DNA of 64,000 nt, taken from assembly GCA_035352895.1 (NCBI GenBank), contig DAOPYN010000004.1:1-64000 (forward strand), given 5' to 3'. The DNA comes from UBA5070 sp035352895. GTDB taxonomy: Bacteria > Fibrobacterota > Fibrobacteria > UBA5070. The notes beneath the pieces are model-generated. The model was not told the DNA's origin, did not search any database, and was given only the letters and a program-made list of their open reading frames with translations. This document shows positions 34,601 to 44,429 of this stretch, in pieces. Numbering within the stretch: position 1 is the first letter of the stretch; every line of letters starts with the position of its first letter. The position numbers were made by a program, and so were the translations under genes.

Positions 34601-35359
34601 TCAGTGCATCATCTTGCCGAGGAAGCCGTCCGGAGCCATGGGGCCTCCGGGGGTCACGAACTCGGTGAAATCGTGCATGAAGAAGCCCGCGATGGTCGCG
34701 TAGCCCAGGGCCAGAAGCAGGATGCCAAAGACCAAGGCGGCGATTTCCGCGCGGCGGATGGCGTTCTTGCCGGTGGTGATGCCCCAGCTGATGCAGAAAG
34801 TGGACAGACCGTTGGCCAGGTGGTAGACGGTTCCCAGCACACCGAGAGCGTACACGATCATGGTGGGCTTGGAGAAGTCGGTCATGTGGGTGGCGAAGTA
34901 GCCGTAGGTGACTTGACCGGTGGGGCTCGCGGTGGGGCCGGGTCCCTGGAGCCAACCCATGATCACGTGCACGCGGGTCAGGAAGATGTGGGCGCAGAGG
35001 AAGCCGAGCACACCCAAACCGGACAGGCGCTGGAAGAAGTAGCGCACGTTTTCCAGGTTGAAGTGCTTGAAGACGTTGGTCTTCTCGCTGCGAGCCATCA
35101 GGAGGACGCCGTAGATGGCGTGGAACACCAGCGGCAGGTACACAAGGAGGACCACCCACGCGTAGTTAATCGGGTGCGACCAGGTGCTGGCCACGGCCTT
35201 GTCGAACTCGTCGGCGCCCAGCACCGTCGCGAGGTTGCGGGACAGGTGCAGGGTGACGTAGACACCCAGCGGAACCACGCCCACGAAAGAGTGGATTTTC
35301 TTGGCCATCCACTCCGTGTGGTTGCCAGTCGATGCGGAAGAGGCGGTTTCTGTGCTCAT
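34601..35359 (-). CDS. sdhC: Succinate dehydrogenase/fumarate reductase cytochrome b subunit
   Basis: A 252-residue protein with five membrane helices, of the Bacillus/Bacteroidetes single-subunit type (cytochrome b558). Histidines expected to bind the two haems are in helices: HSFVGVVPLGVYVTLHLSRN, LVFHAIYG, FLCAHIFLTRVHV and VYHLANGL. It anchors the flavoprotein and iron-sulphur subunits and passes electrons to or from quinone. A rho-independent terminator follows it. No sdhA or sdhB gene is adjacent on either side in this window, which is unusual. Confidence 0.93.
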   Translation of the reverse strand: MSTETASSASTGNHTEWMAKKIHSFVGVVPLGVYVTLHLSRNLATVLGADEFDKAVASTWSHPINYAWVVLLVYLPLVFHAIYGVLLMARSEKTNVFKHFNLENVRYFFQRLSGLGVLGFLCAHIFLTRVHVIMGWLQGPGPTASPTGQVTYGYFATHMTDFSKPTMIVYALGVLGTVYHLANGLSTFCISWGITTGKNAIRRAEIAALVFGILLLALGYATIAGFFMHDFTEFVTPGGPMAPDGFLGKMMH

Positions 35360-35513
35360 GGTGGCAAAAATCTAGCATCGAAACTTGCGGACAGAAGACC
35401 TCGAACTCCGCTTCTCATTCCGCCCGGTGTCCACGGGCCGCGAAAGGCGGGCAAAGGAAAGATTCCATGCCGCTCCTAAACCCCGCACCCGGGTGAGTAA
35501 ACTTCCAAGCCAC

Positions 35514-36827
35514 ATGCGCCGCCTGACTTTGCCAAAGATGCCCACCCTGACCGGAAAGGTCCGGCTGCCCGGCTCCAAAAGCCTTTCCAACCGCTACCTG
35601 CTGCTTTCCGCACTTTCCCGGGGAACGACGACGCTGGTGGATCTGCTGGATTCCGACGACATCCGCGCCATGCATGGTGCGTTGCTTGAACTTGGCGTGA
35701 CGCTGGTCCATGCCAACCCCAAGGATCCTTCCTCGCCGCTTGCCGTCACCGGCATCGGAGGGGCGGGTTTCCGATCTCCCGAAACCTCGTTGAACCTGGG
35801 CAACGCGGGGACGGCCATGCGACCGCTGGCCGCCGCCCTGTGCGCGGCCCAAGGCGAATTCGTGCTGGATGGAGTCGCCCGCATGCGCGAGAGGCCCATC
35901 GGCGATCTGGTGGAAGGACTGCGCCCCGTGCTGGCCGAAGGCGGTTCCATCGAGTATCTCGGAAACCCCGGCTTCCCTCCGCTTCGCATCCGCTCCCGCG
36001 GCTTCCGCGGCGGTCGCACCCGCATCAAGGGCTCCACCTCCAGCCAATTCCTCACCGGCCTTCTGATGGCCGCACCCCTTTCGCCGGAGCCTCTGGAGAT
36101 CGAGGTGGAAGGCGACCTCATCTCCAAGCCCTACATCGAGATCACCCTGCGGCTCATGGAGCTCTTCGGAGTGCGGGTCCAGCGGGACGGATATCGGCTG
36201 TTTTCCGTGCAGCCGACCACCTACCAGGCTCCCGGAACCATCCAGGTGGAAGGGGACGCGAGCTCGGCGAGCTACTTCCTGGGCTGGGGAGCTTTGGGAG
36301 GCGAGGTGCGCGTCCTGGGCTGCGGGGAACGTTCCGTGCAGGGCGACGCCGCCTTCGCCGACGTCCTTTCGAAGATGGGAGCCACGGTGACCAAGGGACC
36401 CGACTGGATCGAGTGCGCGGCCCCGTCGCACGGCCCTCTGCGGGGAATCGACATCGACATGATCGACATGCCGGATGCCGCCATGACGCTGGCCACCTTG
36501 GCTCTCTTCGCCGAGGGCCCCACCGCCATCCGCGGGATCGGGTCGTGGCGGGTCAAGGAGACCGAACGCGTGGTGGCCGTGCGCGACCAATTGCGCAAGC
36601 TGGGCGCCACCGTCGAGGAAGGTCCGGACTGGATCCGGGTGACACCGCCCACCAAGCTCGTCGAGAACGTCGAGATCGAGACCTACGACGACCACCGCAT
36701 GGCAATGGCCTTTTCCCTGGCCGCACATGGCGTGGGGGTCACCATCCTGGACCCCGACTGCACCGCCAAGACGTTTCCCACCTACTTCCAGGAATTGTCG
36801 CGCTTGGCGGGAGGAACGCCGGATTGA
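35514..36827 (+). CDS. aroA: 3-phosphoshikimate 1-carboxyvinyltransferase (EPSP synthase)
   Basis: A 437-residue EPSP synthase. PGSKSLSNRYLLLSAL binds shikimate-3-phosphate, GNAGTAMRPLAAAL is the family signature near residue 92, and KETERV and YDDHRMAM near the end complete the active site. It joins phosphoenolpyruvate to shikimate 3-phosphate in aromatic amino-acid synthesis. The ATG at 35514 was chosen from the family's usual N-terminus; an ATG eight codons later is possible. The stop overlaps the TTG start of the next gene. Confidence 0.96.
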   Translation: MRRLTLPKMPTLTGKVRLPGSKSLSNRYLLLSALSRGTTTLVDLLDSDDIRAMHGALLELGVTLVHANPKDPSSPLAVTGIGGAGFRSPETSLNLGNAGTAMRPLAAALCAAQGEFVLDGVARMRERPIGDLVEGLRPVLAEGGSIEYLGNPGFPPLRIRSRGFRGGRTRIKGSTSSQFLTGLLMAAPLSPEPLEIEVEGDLISKPYIEITLRLMELFGVRVQRDGYRLFSVQPTTYQAPGTIQVEGDASSASYFLGWGALGGEVRVLGCGERSVQGDAAFADVLSKMGATVTKGPDWIECAAPSHGPLRGIDIDMIDMPDAAMTLATLALFAEGPTAIRGIGSWRVKETERVVAVRDQLRKLGATVEEGPDWIRVTPPTKLVENVEIETYDDHRMAMAFSLAAHGVGVTILDPDCTAKTFPTYFQELSRLAGGTPD

Positions 36828-38167
36828 GCCCATCCGCCAAGTACCTGCCCTGGGAACGCCCCCCGGTTCCCGGACCCCCCAAGCACGGCCGCACCGCCCT
36901 TCTTTCCAGCATAGCCCTCACCGTGGCCTTGGCCGTCGCGGGAATCGCCACCTTGGCCCGGTGCGGCGGTTCGGAGGTCGCCGCGCCTGTGCCCGTCGAA
37001 CTGCGCGACTGCAGGCCAAAGGTCGACTCTCCCGGAAAACTTCCTTTCGTGGCGAAGGTGGACCCCCGCTTCCAGGCGTTCGCCCGCGATCTGCTGCGTC
37101 GCCATCCCACCGAGCTCACCATCGTCGTCGGATTGGACCTGCGCACGGCAAGGCCCTTGTTCATCGCCTCCCGGCGCAGCGAGGATCCGGTGGGATCCGA
37201 CCTGATGCTGGCCACCTCTCCCAAATACCCCATGGCCTCGCTCGCCAAGATCCTCACCTCGGCGGCCGCCTTGGAATCCGGAATCCCGCCGGAGCATGAA
37301 CTGGTCTTCCGCGGCAAACCCCATACCCTGTACAAGAGCCAGGTGCGGGCGCCCGCCAACGGGACCGAGGTCACCTTGGCCAAGGCCTTCGCCTTTTCGA
37401 TCAACCCCATCTTCGGACAGCTGGGTGCCAGCAAGCTGGGTGAGGGGACCATCCTGCGCTGGGCCGACTCCCTTGGATTCAACCGGTCCCAAGGGCTGGG
37501 CAACGGTGTTCCGGCCGGGGTGATGGCCAAGCCTTCAGACACCTTCAACCTGGCGGAACTCTCCAGCGGATTCATCCGCACCACGTTCATCTCCCCTGTC
37601 CACGCGGCCATGATCGTGCGCAAATTCGGCCACGACGGCATCCTCCGTCCCCCCGCCTGGGACGCACCACGGATCGATTCCACCTGCGAAGCCACGGTGT
37701 TTCCGGAATCTCCGCTCTACACCGGCCTGAGTTCGCTCTTTTCCCTAACCGTCGACTCGGGCACCGCGCGCGGCGGCTTTTCCAAGGCCTGGCCTTTGGA
37801 ATCGCGGGAAGGATTCGAGATCGGCGGCAAGACCGGATCCCTGGATGGGACCGACCCGGAAGGACACTACGAATGGTTCGCCGGATACGCCCGGATGGAA
37901 GGCGAACCGGATTCCGGCATCGCCATTGCCGTCATGACCGTGAACGCCGGCAAGCACGTGTTGAACGCTTCCTGGACCGCCGCCACCCTGCTGCACTACT
38001 GGTCGCGCCATGCGGACGAATTCGCTCGTCCGCCGGTCCCCGCCACCGCCGTATCGGATTCGGACATGACCGCCTTCACCGAAGCCGACCAGGACGCACT
38101 GGCCGATCGCCCCTGGCACCGCCCCTGGAAGAAGAAGAAGCGCTCCGGCCACCGCAAGCGGCACTGA
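36824..38167 (+). CDS. Penicillin-binding transpeptidase-domain protein
   Basis: A 447-residue protein. A membrane helix lies at about 26-46 and a transpeptidase domain follows, with all three active-site motifs: SLAK (139-142), SIN (192-194) and KTGS (336-339). There is no transglycosylase or PBP dimerisation domain, so it resembles a stand-alone D,D-transpeptidase or carboxypeptidase in the periplasm. A proline/lysine-rich tail ends the protein. The start is a TTG whose TTGA overlaps the aroA stop. That coupling to a metabolic gene is odd, and the start is inferred from the overlap. Confidence 0.82.
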   Translation: MSPSAKYLPWERPPVPGPPKHGRTALLSSIALTVALAVAGIATLARCGGSEVAAPVPVELRDCRPKVDSPGKLPFVAKVDPRFQAFARDLLRRHPTELTIVVGLDLRTARPLFIASRRSEDPVGSDLMLATSPKYPMASLAKILTSAAALESGIPPEHELVFRGKPHTLYKSQVRAPANGTEVTLAKAFAFSINPIFGQLGASKLGEGTILRWADSLGFNRSQGLGNGVPAGVMAKPSDTFNLAELSSGFIRTTFISPVHAAMIVRKFGHDGILRPPAWDAPRIDSTCEATVFPESPLYTGLSSLFSLTVDSGTARGGFSKAWPLESREGFEIGGKTGSLDGTDPEGHYEWFAGYARMEGEPDSGIAIAVMTVNAGKHVLNASWTAATLLHYWSRHADEFARPPVPATAVSDSDMTAFTEADQDALADRPWHRPWKKKKRSGHRKRH

Positions 38168-38210
38168 GGCGAGGGCCTCGCTCCATCAAGTCGCGTCCTG
38201 CGGGAGAAGA

Positions 38211-39116
38211 TCAGTGGGCGGATTTGCCGCGGATCTTCGCCACCAAGGCCACGCAAGCGAGCACCAAGGCTCCGGCCAGGATCCCGGTGAGACCCTCCAG
38301 GAGGCTCCCCAGGAGGCTTCCGACCGTTCCACCCGCCAGGTTGCGCACAACCTCCACCAGATGGTGGACGGGCCCGATGTTGTGGGCCAGGATCCCCCCT
38401 CCCACCAGGAACATGGCGATGGTTCCCGCCACGGAGAGGACCTTCATGAGCAACGGCGCGGTGGCGACCAATCCGCTTCCCAGCTTCGAAAGGACCACGC
38501 TCCCCGACCGCTCCGCCAGGTAGAGCCCCATGTCGTCGAGTTTGACGATCAGGGCCACCACGCCGTACACGCCGCCGGTCATGACCAGCGCGATCACCGC
38601 CATCACCAGGATCCGTGTCAGTAGCGCCACTTCCGACACCGAACCCAGCGCGATGACCATGATCTCCGCAGACAAGACGAAATCCGTACGGATCGCGCCC
38701 TTGATCTTCTCCCGTTCCAAGGACACCGGGTCCACCGGATCCCGGGTTCCCTCCGCGGCGAGGATATCCTCGGGGCGACGCTTGGCGGTCCTGGCATGGA
38801 GGAGTTTTTCCACTCCCTCGAAGCAGAGGTAGGTCCCACCGATCATCAGGAGGGGATGGACCAGCCACGGAACGAATACGCTCAGGAGGATGGCCACCGG
38901 AACCAAGATCGCCTTGTTCACCAAGGACCCCTTGGCCACCGCCCAGACCACGGGCAATTCGCGTTCGGCCCGCACACCCGCCACCTGCTTGGCGTTGAGT
39001 GCCAGATCGTCGCCGATCACTCCGGTGGTCTGGCGGGCGGCCACCTTGGATAGGACCGCCACATCGTCCAGGAGGGTGGCGATGTCGTCGAACAAGGCAA
39101 AGAAACTGGAAGCCAT
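38211..39116 (-). CDS. DUF808 (YedI-like) membrane protein
   Basis: A 301-residue protein. MASSFFALFDDIATLLDDVA is the highly conserved start of DUF808, which fixes the ATG at 39116. Further conserved parts are KVAARQTTGVIGDDLALNA, LPVVWAVAKGS, KTDFVLS-like RTDFVLSAEIMVIAL and LVGGGILAHNIGPVHH. There are about seven membrane helices. The function is not known. It converges with the transpeptidase gene and diverges from the lipoprotein gene next door. Confidence 0.93.
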   Translation of the reverse strand: MASSFFALFDDIATLLDDVAVLSKVAARQTTGVIGDDLALNAKQVAGVRAERELPVVWAVAKGSLVNKAILVPVAILLSVFVPWLVHPLLMIGGTYLCFEGVEKLLHARTAKRRPEDILAAEGTRDPVDPVSLEREKIKGAIRTDFVLSAEIMVIALGSVSEVALLTRILVMAVIALVMTGGVYGVVALIVKLDDMGLYLAERSGSVVLSKLGSGLVATAPLLMKVLSVAGTIAMFLVGGGILAHNIGPVHHLVEVVRNLAGGTVGSLLGSLLEGLTGILAGALVLACVALVAKIRGKSAH

Positions 39117-39180
39117 AGCCGACAAAGTGGCTAACCCCTCTTCCCTCGCCAAGGGCACGGACAGGGCTAGCTTTTGATGC

Positions 39181-41850
39181 ATGCTTCTCCTCGCCGGCAT
39201 CCTTTCCTGCTCCTTCCTGGCCATGCCCGTGGACACCTCCACCCCGACGGCCATCACGCGATTCGGTGAATTGCGGTTGTTTCCCGGTTACCTCGCTTCG
39301 AAGGATTCGTTGGTTCCACTCGCCCCCGTCCAATCCGTGTCCTTCCGCGGTGTCCGGTGGACCGCGCGCGACTTCTACATCCGGATGAAACGCGGTGGAC
39401 GCGACATTTCCATCCAGTGGTTGGAACCGATTCCCGGCGAAGGCAGGAAGGTGGTGGACACCGTCTACGGCCCCATCTCCTGGCGCAACGGAAAACTGGT
39501 ATCGGACCTGTCCCTGCGCGCACCCGCCCATTCACCCTTGCTGGTCCAACTCGATACCGCCGCCGCCCTGGATTCCTCCTGCGGCTGGCTGGAAGCCCGC
39601 GAACTTTCGCTTTCCCGGGACAGCACGGTCTCCGTCGACCAGGATTCCATCTGGCTTCGACTGCGCACCGGGCTCTCCCTCAAGCCGGAACGGTTCCTTC
39701 TGCGCGGTCCCATCCGCTGGAAGGGATCCTTTCCCCGCACGCGCATTCCGTTCCCCAACAGTACCTCGGCGTTGAAGATCGACACCCTCTGGTTGGTCGG
39801 AAACCGGCTGGAAGCAATCGGCGTCCAGCACGATCCCGCGCGTTCCCAACCCCGCAAGTTCGCCAAGGCGGTGCTGTCGCTGGACCGCAGGCTACTGGAG
39901 ACGACGCTGGAACCCGACGGACGATGGCCTATCTCCCCGGAATTGGATCTGGCATGGAAAGGCATCGCACGGGTGGAAGGGAACGTTCCGCGCTTCTCGA
40001 GCCCGGTCCTGGTCGCGCATCGTCCGAATGGCGCGCTCACCCTCGGCGGATGGTGCGACTCGACAGGCGCCGCGATTTCGACGGAATCCGTCAGATTGGT
40101 CGCCGTTTCCCCGAGCGAGTTCCTTTCAGAATCGATGCTCCACCGTTGCGACGACAAGGGAATGCTGTGGAAAGGAAACGTCCGGATCCGTTGGAACGAA
40201 CGGCTCGAGGACGGCCCCCTCTGGACATCGACCTTCGAGCCCAAGGGGATCGGGATCGCGGGGCTGCTGGACGAACGCGACCGCCCCGTCCCGGTCTTCG
40301 ATTCGGCCGTGCGCGATTCCTTCCTGATTGGTGGCATCGAAGGAGTGCTGCGCGCCCTCCCGCGCAATCGCCTCCACAGGATCCGTGTCCGCGATCTGCC
40401 CGTGGTGGAACTCGTTGCCGGCGACTCCGGTCCGGCCGGGCACATCCGATTCCCCGACGGCACTCGTGCAAGGATCCTGTCCGGCGTCGAGGCCATCGTC
40501 TGTTCTCCCGCCGACACCTTCCCGGTGCATCCCATTCCCGTACTGCTGGCTCGCTCGGGCGCCTGTCTGGAATTGGAACGACCGGCGCGAACCATCTCCT
40601 TCGCCAACACACAGGCCTGGGGATCGCTGGTTCCTGACAGGATCTGGAAGCTGGAGAATCGCGGCTATGGATATCGGATCCGCGGGAAATGGATGTTCCC
40701 GAAGCCTCTCCGCGATCGCATGGGAACCGATTCGATCCCCGTCGAGGCTGTCGTCAATCCCACGCAGGATCGCTTCGCGCGGACGCTTCCCGATACCAAT
40801 TGGTCGGCCACATTGTACTGGACGATTCCCGTCGACCGCTTCGATGGATTCGGTTGGGAGGACCTCGCCGGAAATTCCGTCCTGATGGCATCCAACGAGC
40901 AATCCAGCCTTCTCGTGTCCTATGCCGCCCAACCTCAGGGTCCCCGGATCTTCAAACGCCTGGAATCGCCCTACCCCACCTCATGGAAGGGGCGGCGGGT
41001 TGGATTGGAATCCGCTCGTTTCCGGCTGGGTCCGGACGGCAGGATCGCCGACACGAGCTTGGTCTGGACGACGGTGGAACGATTCGATCGCCTGGAGCAT
41101 CCGTGGGGTTGGGTCTACCAATTCGACCATCCCACCTCCGCCCGTTTCACGCAGGACGGTACCAGGGAAATCTTCCAGGAACCCCGTGGCCACTCGAGGA
41201 TGTCTCTTCCGGAAGACGGCAATCCCAACCCGGTGGCCAAGGGCCTTCCCAGACCCCTGACCCCGCCGCTTTCGGTGCATTCCGAGTCGACGCTTCCCTT
41301 CTCCGCCCTTCCCGCTCCGCCTCTACGCCAAGGAAGGGCAAGCCTGCAGCTGGACAGCATCGGCCCCATCGCAGTGGATCGTCTGATGGCAACCGTGGCC
41401 CAGTACGATTCCTGCGTGGCGGCGCGCAAGTGCTCCCCCGTGAAATGGGAACGTCCACTCGACACGGGTGCTGCCAGGGTCTGGTGTTCACGAGCAAAAT
41501 GGCCGGAATCCGTCCAAGGTGGTCTGGATTTCACCCAAGCCCAAGCGTATTGCGCCTATCGCGGCGGCCGGCTTCCCACCCAGCAGCAATGGCGGCAGGT
41601 TTTGCGCCAATCGCTTGGGCAGGTCGACTCTCCGCGTGAAGTCCTTGGCATCGGAGACCGGGAACATCGTTGCAGACAATGGCCCCAGGTTCCAGGCCAG
41701 TTCCGACCCTGGAAGTCGGGACTGTTCGACCTGGTTGGCAACGGCTCCATCTGGTGTCGGGAGGGCGAGCCCTGCAGGACGCCACGGGATTCCCTCTGCA
41801 CCACCCTTGTGCCCGAGCGCTGGATCTATGGGGTGCGATGCGTCGAATGA
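39181..41850 (+). CDS. Large exported protein with C-terminal formylglycine-enzyme-like domain
   Basis: An 889-residue protein with a short hydrophobic leader and a possible lipobox (ILSC, cysteine 10). There is no earlier in-frame start, because a TGA lies two codons upstream. Residues about 30-730 are beta-rich and unrecognised. The last 110 residues resemble the end of a formylglycine-generating-enzyme/sulfatase-modifying domain: FTQAQAYCAYRGGRLPTQQQWRQVL, then FDLVGNGSIWC and YGVRC(VE). The domain seems too short to be an enzyme, so it may be a binding version. The N-terminus lacks positive charges, so the export signal is uncertain. Confidence 0.7.
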   Translation: MLLLAGILSCSFLAMPVDTSTPTAITRFGELRLFPGYLASKDSLVPLAPVQSVSFRGVRWTARDFYIRMKRGGRDISIQWLEPIPGEGRKVVDTVYGPISWRNGKLVSDLSLRAPAHSPLLVQLDTAAALDSSCGWLEARELSLSRDSTVSVDQDSIWLRLRTGLSLKPERFLLRGPIRWKGSFPRTRIPFPNSTSALKIDTLWLVGNRLEAIGVQHDPARSQPRKFAKAVLSLDRRLLETTLEPDGRWPISPELDLAWKGIARVEGNVPRFSSPVLVAHRPNGALTLGGWCDSTGAAISTESVRLVAVSPSEFLSESMLHRCDDKGMLWKGNVRIRWNERLEDGPLWTSTFEPKGIGIAGLLDERDRPVPVFDSAVRDSFLIGGIEGVLRALPRNRLHRIRVRDLPVVELVAGDSGPAGHIRFPDGTRARILSGVEAIVCSPADTFPVHPIPVLLARSGACLELERPARTISFANTQAWGSLVPDRIWKLENRGYGYRIRGKWMFPKPLRDRMGTDSIPVEAVVNPTQDRFARTLPDTNWSATLYWTIPVDRFDGFGWEDLAGNSVLMASNEQSSLLVSYAAQPQGPRIFKRLESPYPTSWKGRRVGLESARFRLGPDGRIADTSLVWTTVERFDRLEHPWGWVYQFDHPTSARFTQDGTREIFQEPRGHSRMSLPEDGNPNPVAKGLPRPLTPPLSVHSESTLPFSALPAPPLRQGRASLQLDSIGPIAVDRLMATVAQYDSCVAARKCSPVKWERPLDTGAARVWCSRAKWPESVQGGLDFTQAQAYCAYRGGRLPTQQQWRQVLRQSLGQVDSPREVLGIGDREHRCRQWPQVPGQFRPWKSGLFDLVGNGSIWCREGEPCRTPRDSLCTTLVPERWIYGVRCVE

Positions 41851-41951
41851 GGAGGAAACGACGCCCGGAGGCTTCCATTCCTAAGGGGGAGGAAGCGCTG
41901 TTTCTTCGCGTCGCGGGACACCAACCAGAGTCCCGGCCTTGTTTCGGACCT

Positions 41952-42998
41952 TCAGTGGGTCGAGACCGGAGTCGGTCGATCGATCATCAATTCCGAACGT
42001 TGCCAAAAGGCCTTGTTCATCCCAAGCCACACACGCATCCGCAAGGGGAAAAGCTTCCACCTAGCACCCAGCCGATACCCCAGATACTTGGTGATGGTCG
42101 ATAGGATGCACTTGGGGAATAGCCAGGGCTCCTTGAACATGAGCGCCTTGAGCTGGTGCTTCAAGAACAGCAGGCCCCGACCTTCGGCGGTACCGGCTGT
42201 CTTCAGGATCCAAGGCTCGAAGGCGCAATAGAAGGCGCCGATGTCGAAGTAGCGATGGAACTCATCCATCACGCCGTAGTCGTGGGAGTGGTACACGGCG
42301 CTCTCGGCGACGTAGGCGATCTTCTTCTGCGAGAGGATGAGCTTGAAGCCGACGTACACGTCTTCGGTGCAGACCAGATTCGACGGGAAACCTCCCACAG
42401 CCATCAGGTCCTTCCGGCGATAGGCCGCGAATGAGTTGGAGACGGCGCCGGCCATGATTCCCATGTATTTCGACTGCGGCCAGGATTTGACGAAGGACTT
42501 GTCCGAGTACCCGAAATTCCTCGAATACGCTTCGAGGAGTCCCGCGCCGATGCGGGGAAGTTGCCGCCCGTAGGTTGCACCGATCTCGGGATCCCTGAAC
42601 GGCGCGACCAAATGCGCAATCGCCTGCGCATCCGCTAGGACCGCATCCTGGGTCATGCAGACGATGATGTCGCAGTCGGAGAGGATCTCCACTCCACGTT
42701 GCCGCGTTCCACCATGGTCGAATTCCGACCTGGGGATGGTGACCACTTCGAATCCCGCGTCCTTGGCCATCTCCCGAGTTCGATCGTTCGAGCTGCTGTC
42801 GATGAGGAGAAGCCGATGGAAGGAAGGCTTGGCAGCGATGATCGCAGGCAGGAAGGTCTTGAAGTTCCGTTCGGCATTCAAGGCGGGAACAATCAACCCC
42901 ACGCGAGGACCCGAGGTCTCCGCAACCGATGGGGGATGCACATTCCTGTCTCGCGTCGCCATTGCTCGGCGACCTTCTTCCGCAATTAGTTCGCTCAC
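41952..42998 (-). CDS. Family 2 glycosyltransferase (rhamnosyltransferase-like)
   Basis: A 348-residue GT-A transferase. GLIVPALNAERNFKTFLPAI starts the fold, LLIDSSSNDRTREMAKDAG and IPRSEFDHGGTRQRGVE give the nucleotide-binding part close to RfbF/RfbN rhamnosyltransferases, and TQDAVLADAQ holds the metal-binding aspartate. The C-terminal helical part (KHQLKALMFKEPWLFPKCIL) probably lies on the membrane face. It is the last gene on the minus strand before the divergent wzz, so it belongs to the polysaccharide locus, but its GC content is higher than the genes past 43.5 kb. Confidence 0.9.
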   Translation of the reverse strand: MSELIAEEGRRAMATRDRNVHPPSVAETSGPRVGLIVPALNAERNFKTFLPAIIAAKPSFHRLLLIDSSSNDRTREMAKDAGFEVVTIPRSEFDHGGTRQRGVEILSDCDIIVCMTQDAVLADAQAIAHLVAPFRDPEIGATYGRQLPRIGAGLLEAYSRNFGYSDKSFVKSWPQSKYMGIMAGAVSNSFAAYRRKDLMAVGGFPSNLVCTEDVYVGFKLILSQKKIAYVAESAVYHSHDYGVMDEFHRYFDIGAFYCAFEPWILKTAGTAEGRGLLFLKHQLKALMFKEPWLFPKCILSTITKYLGYRLGARWKLFPLRMRVWLGMNKAFWQRSELMIDRPTPVSTH

Positions 42999-43457
42999 CG
43001 GAAAAATATAGAATCCATGCGGAATTCGCCCAGCCAGCGGACAACGCTTTCCATCACCCCAGCCCCCAAAAAGCGCATTCAGTCGGCCTTTCTACAGAAC
43101 TCACACAGAGATCGCGGCAAGCCGAGGCCTCCACACAGGACTGAATCAAAGGAAACTCCGCAGGGCAATGCGCTTTGCCCAAATCCACGGAAATGCGCGT
43201 CCAGCATATACCGGAGGCCCATGGCTCCTCGATGGCATATCCTTCCACCATTTGACCTTGAGCCTCCCCTTGCCACCTTGGAGTGGTCTGGCCGATCTGC
43301 AGAAAGCTGCGGCGACCGGAGTGAAATGTGGAGACACGAGAAGACACGCTTCTTGTCCATGAAGCCTCGATGCACGCGTCGGCGACCAAGCTTCCGCTTC
43401 TTCGGGAGCGGAGGATTCCCTCGTCGATGTCTCTCTGATTTCCCTACATTTCCGGAA
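42999..43457. other. Non-coding divergent region between the rhamnosyltransferase and wzz genes
   Basis: This 459-bp gap separates two divergently read genes, so it should carry both promoters. I see no convincing protein: the open frames in it are out of phase with its neighbours and lack codon bias. I could not identify a JUMPstart-like element or clear -10/-35 pairs. Confidence 0.5.
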
Positions 43458-44423
43458 ATGAACCAGGAAGTGAAGACTGAAGAGGCCGGCGAGATCGACC
43501 TCCTAGACCTGCTGAAATTTCTCAACCATCATCGGTGGAAAATTGCTGCATCTGCTATCGGCGGCCTCTCACTTGCCGGCTTGTATGCATTCGTCTTGGC
43601 AACCCCTGTATTCATGTCCTCGGCACTGTTATTACCAGTTCAATCGCAAAACCTGGATCAGCTTGGCGCCGCTTCGGCATTAATGGGGAAAAAACTCGGA
43701 AACAGTGGTGATGTCGACTTGTATCAGAGTCTTCTCACATCGAGAACCGTGATCAAGAAATTGATCCGTACAGAAATAGCAGAATCTGATTCGTCGTCTA
43801 AAATGACACCTGTTTATCAAGCGCTCGATATTGACACGTCAAACCCCATAAAACTAGAAGTCGCCATAAAAAACCTTTCAAAAAGCATCAAGGTCGACTC
43901 CAAAGAAAGCGGCGTTGGCGGCATTTTGGAAGTCAAAGCAGAAGCCAAATCGCCATGGCTTGCTCAGCAGCTGCTAAGCTCAATCCTTAAAATCGGCCAA
44001 GAGGAGATAAGGCTGATCAGGATTGAAAGGACGAATGTCATCATCAACCGCTTGGGAATTGCAGTCTCCCAAGCAAAAAGCGAATGGGATTCTGCCGCTG
44101 GAGCCCTGACTTGGTATAAGGATCGCAATCGCTCAATCATCCTTCCTGACCAAATGCTCAAAATTGCAAAATTTGAAATGGAAAAGCAGGCCAAGGAGCA
44201 AAAATACCTATTAGCGAGAAAAGAATATGAAATGCAACTTCTGGAGCAAGCCAAGGCAGCTCCACCCATGATGATCCTTGATCCAGCAAATTATCCTGCA
44301 AAAGCAAGCAAGCCCCAAAAAAAGCTTTTACTTGTTTTCGGCTTGTTTGCAGGACTGTTTGGCTCTTGCGGGTTTTTAATGGCCTTCAGAACCCTGACGA
44401 AGGCTCAAATCAAATCAAACTGA
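43458..44423 (+). CDS. wzz: Chain-length determinant (Wzz-type) protein
   Basis: A 321-residue inner-membrane protein. One helix near residues 30-52 and a second at about 290-312 flank a periplasmic domain rich in coiled coil (about 150-270), the classic polysaccharide co-polymerase layout. The start EIDLLDLLKFLNHHRWKI is typical, and the end PAKASKPQKKLLLVFGLFAG matches the Wzz C-terminal motif with prolines before the helix. It sets polymer length with Wzy. There is no fused kinase domain. The gene faces away from the rest of the cluster and is strongly AT-rich. Confidence 0.9.
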   Translation: MNQEVKTEEAGEIDLLDLLKFLNHHRWKIAASAIGGLSLAGLYAFVLATPVFMSSALLLPVQSQNLDQLGAASALMGKKLGNSGDVDLYQSLLTSRTVIKKLIRTEIAESDSSSKMTPVYQALDIDTSNPIKLEVAIKNLSKSIKVDSKESGVGGILEVKAEAKSPWLAQQLLSSILKIGQEEIRLIRIERTNVIINRLGIAVSQAKSEWDSAAGALTWYKDRNRSIILPDQMLKIAKFEMEKQAKEQKYLLARKEYEMQLLEQAKAAPPMMILDPANYPAKASKPQKKLLLVFGLFAGLFGSCGFLMAFRTLTKAQIKSN

Positions 44424-44429
44424 CGCGTT

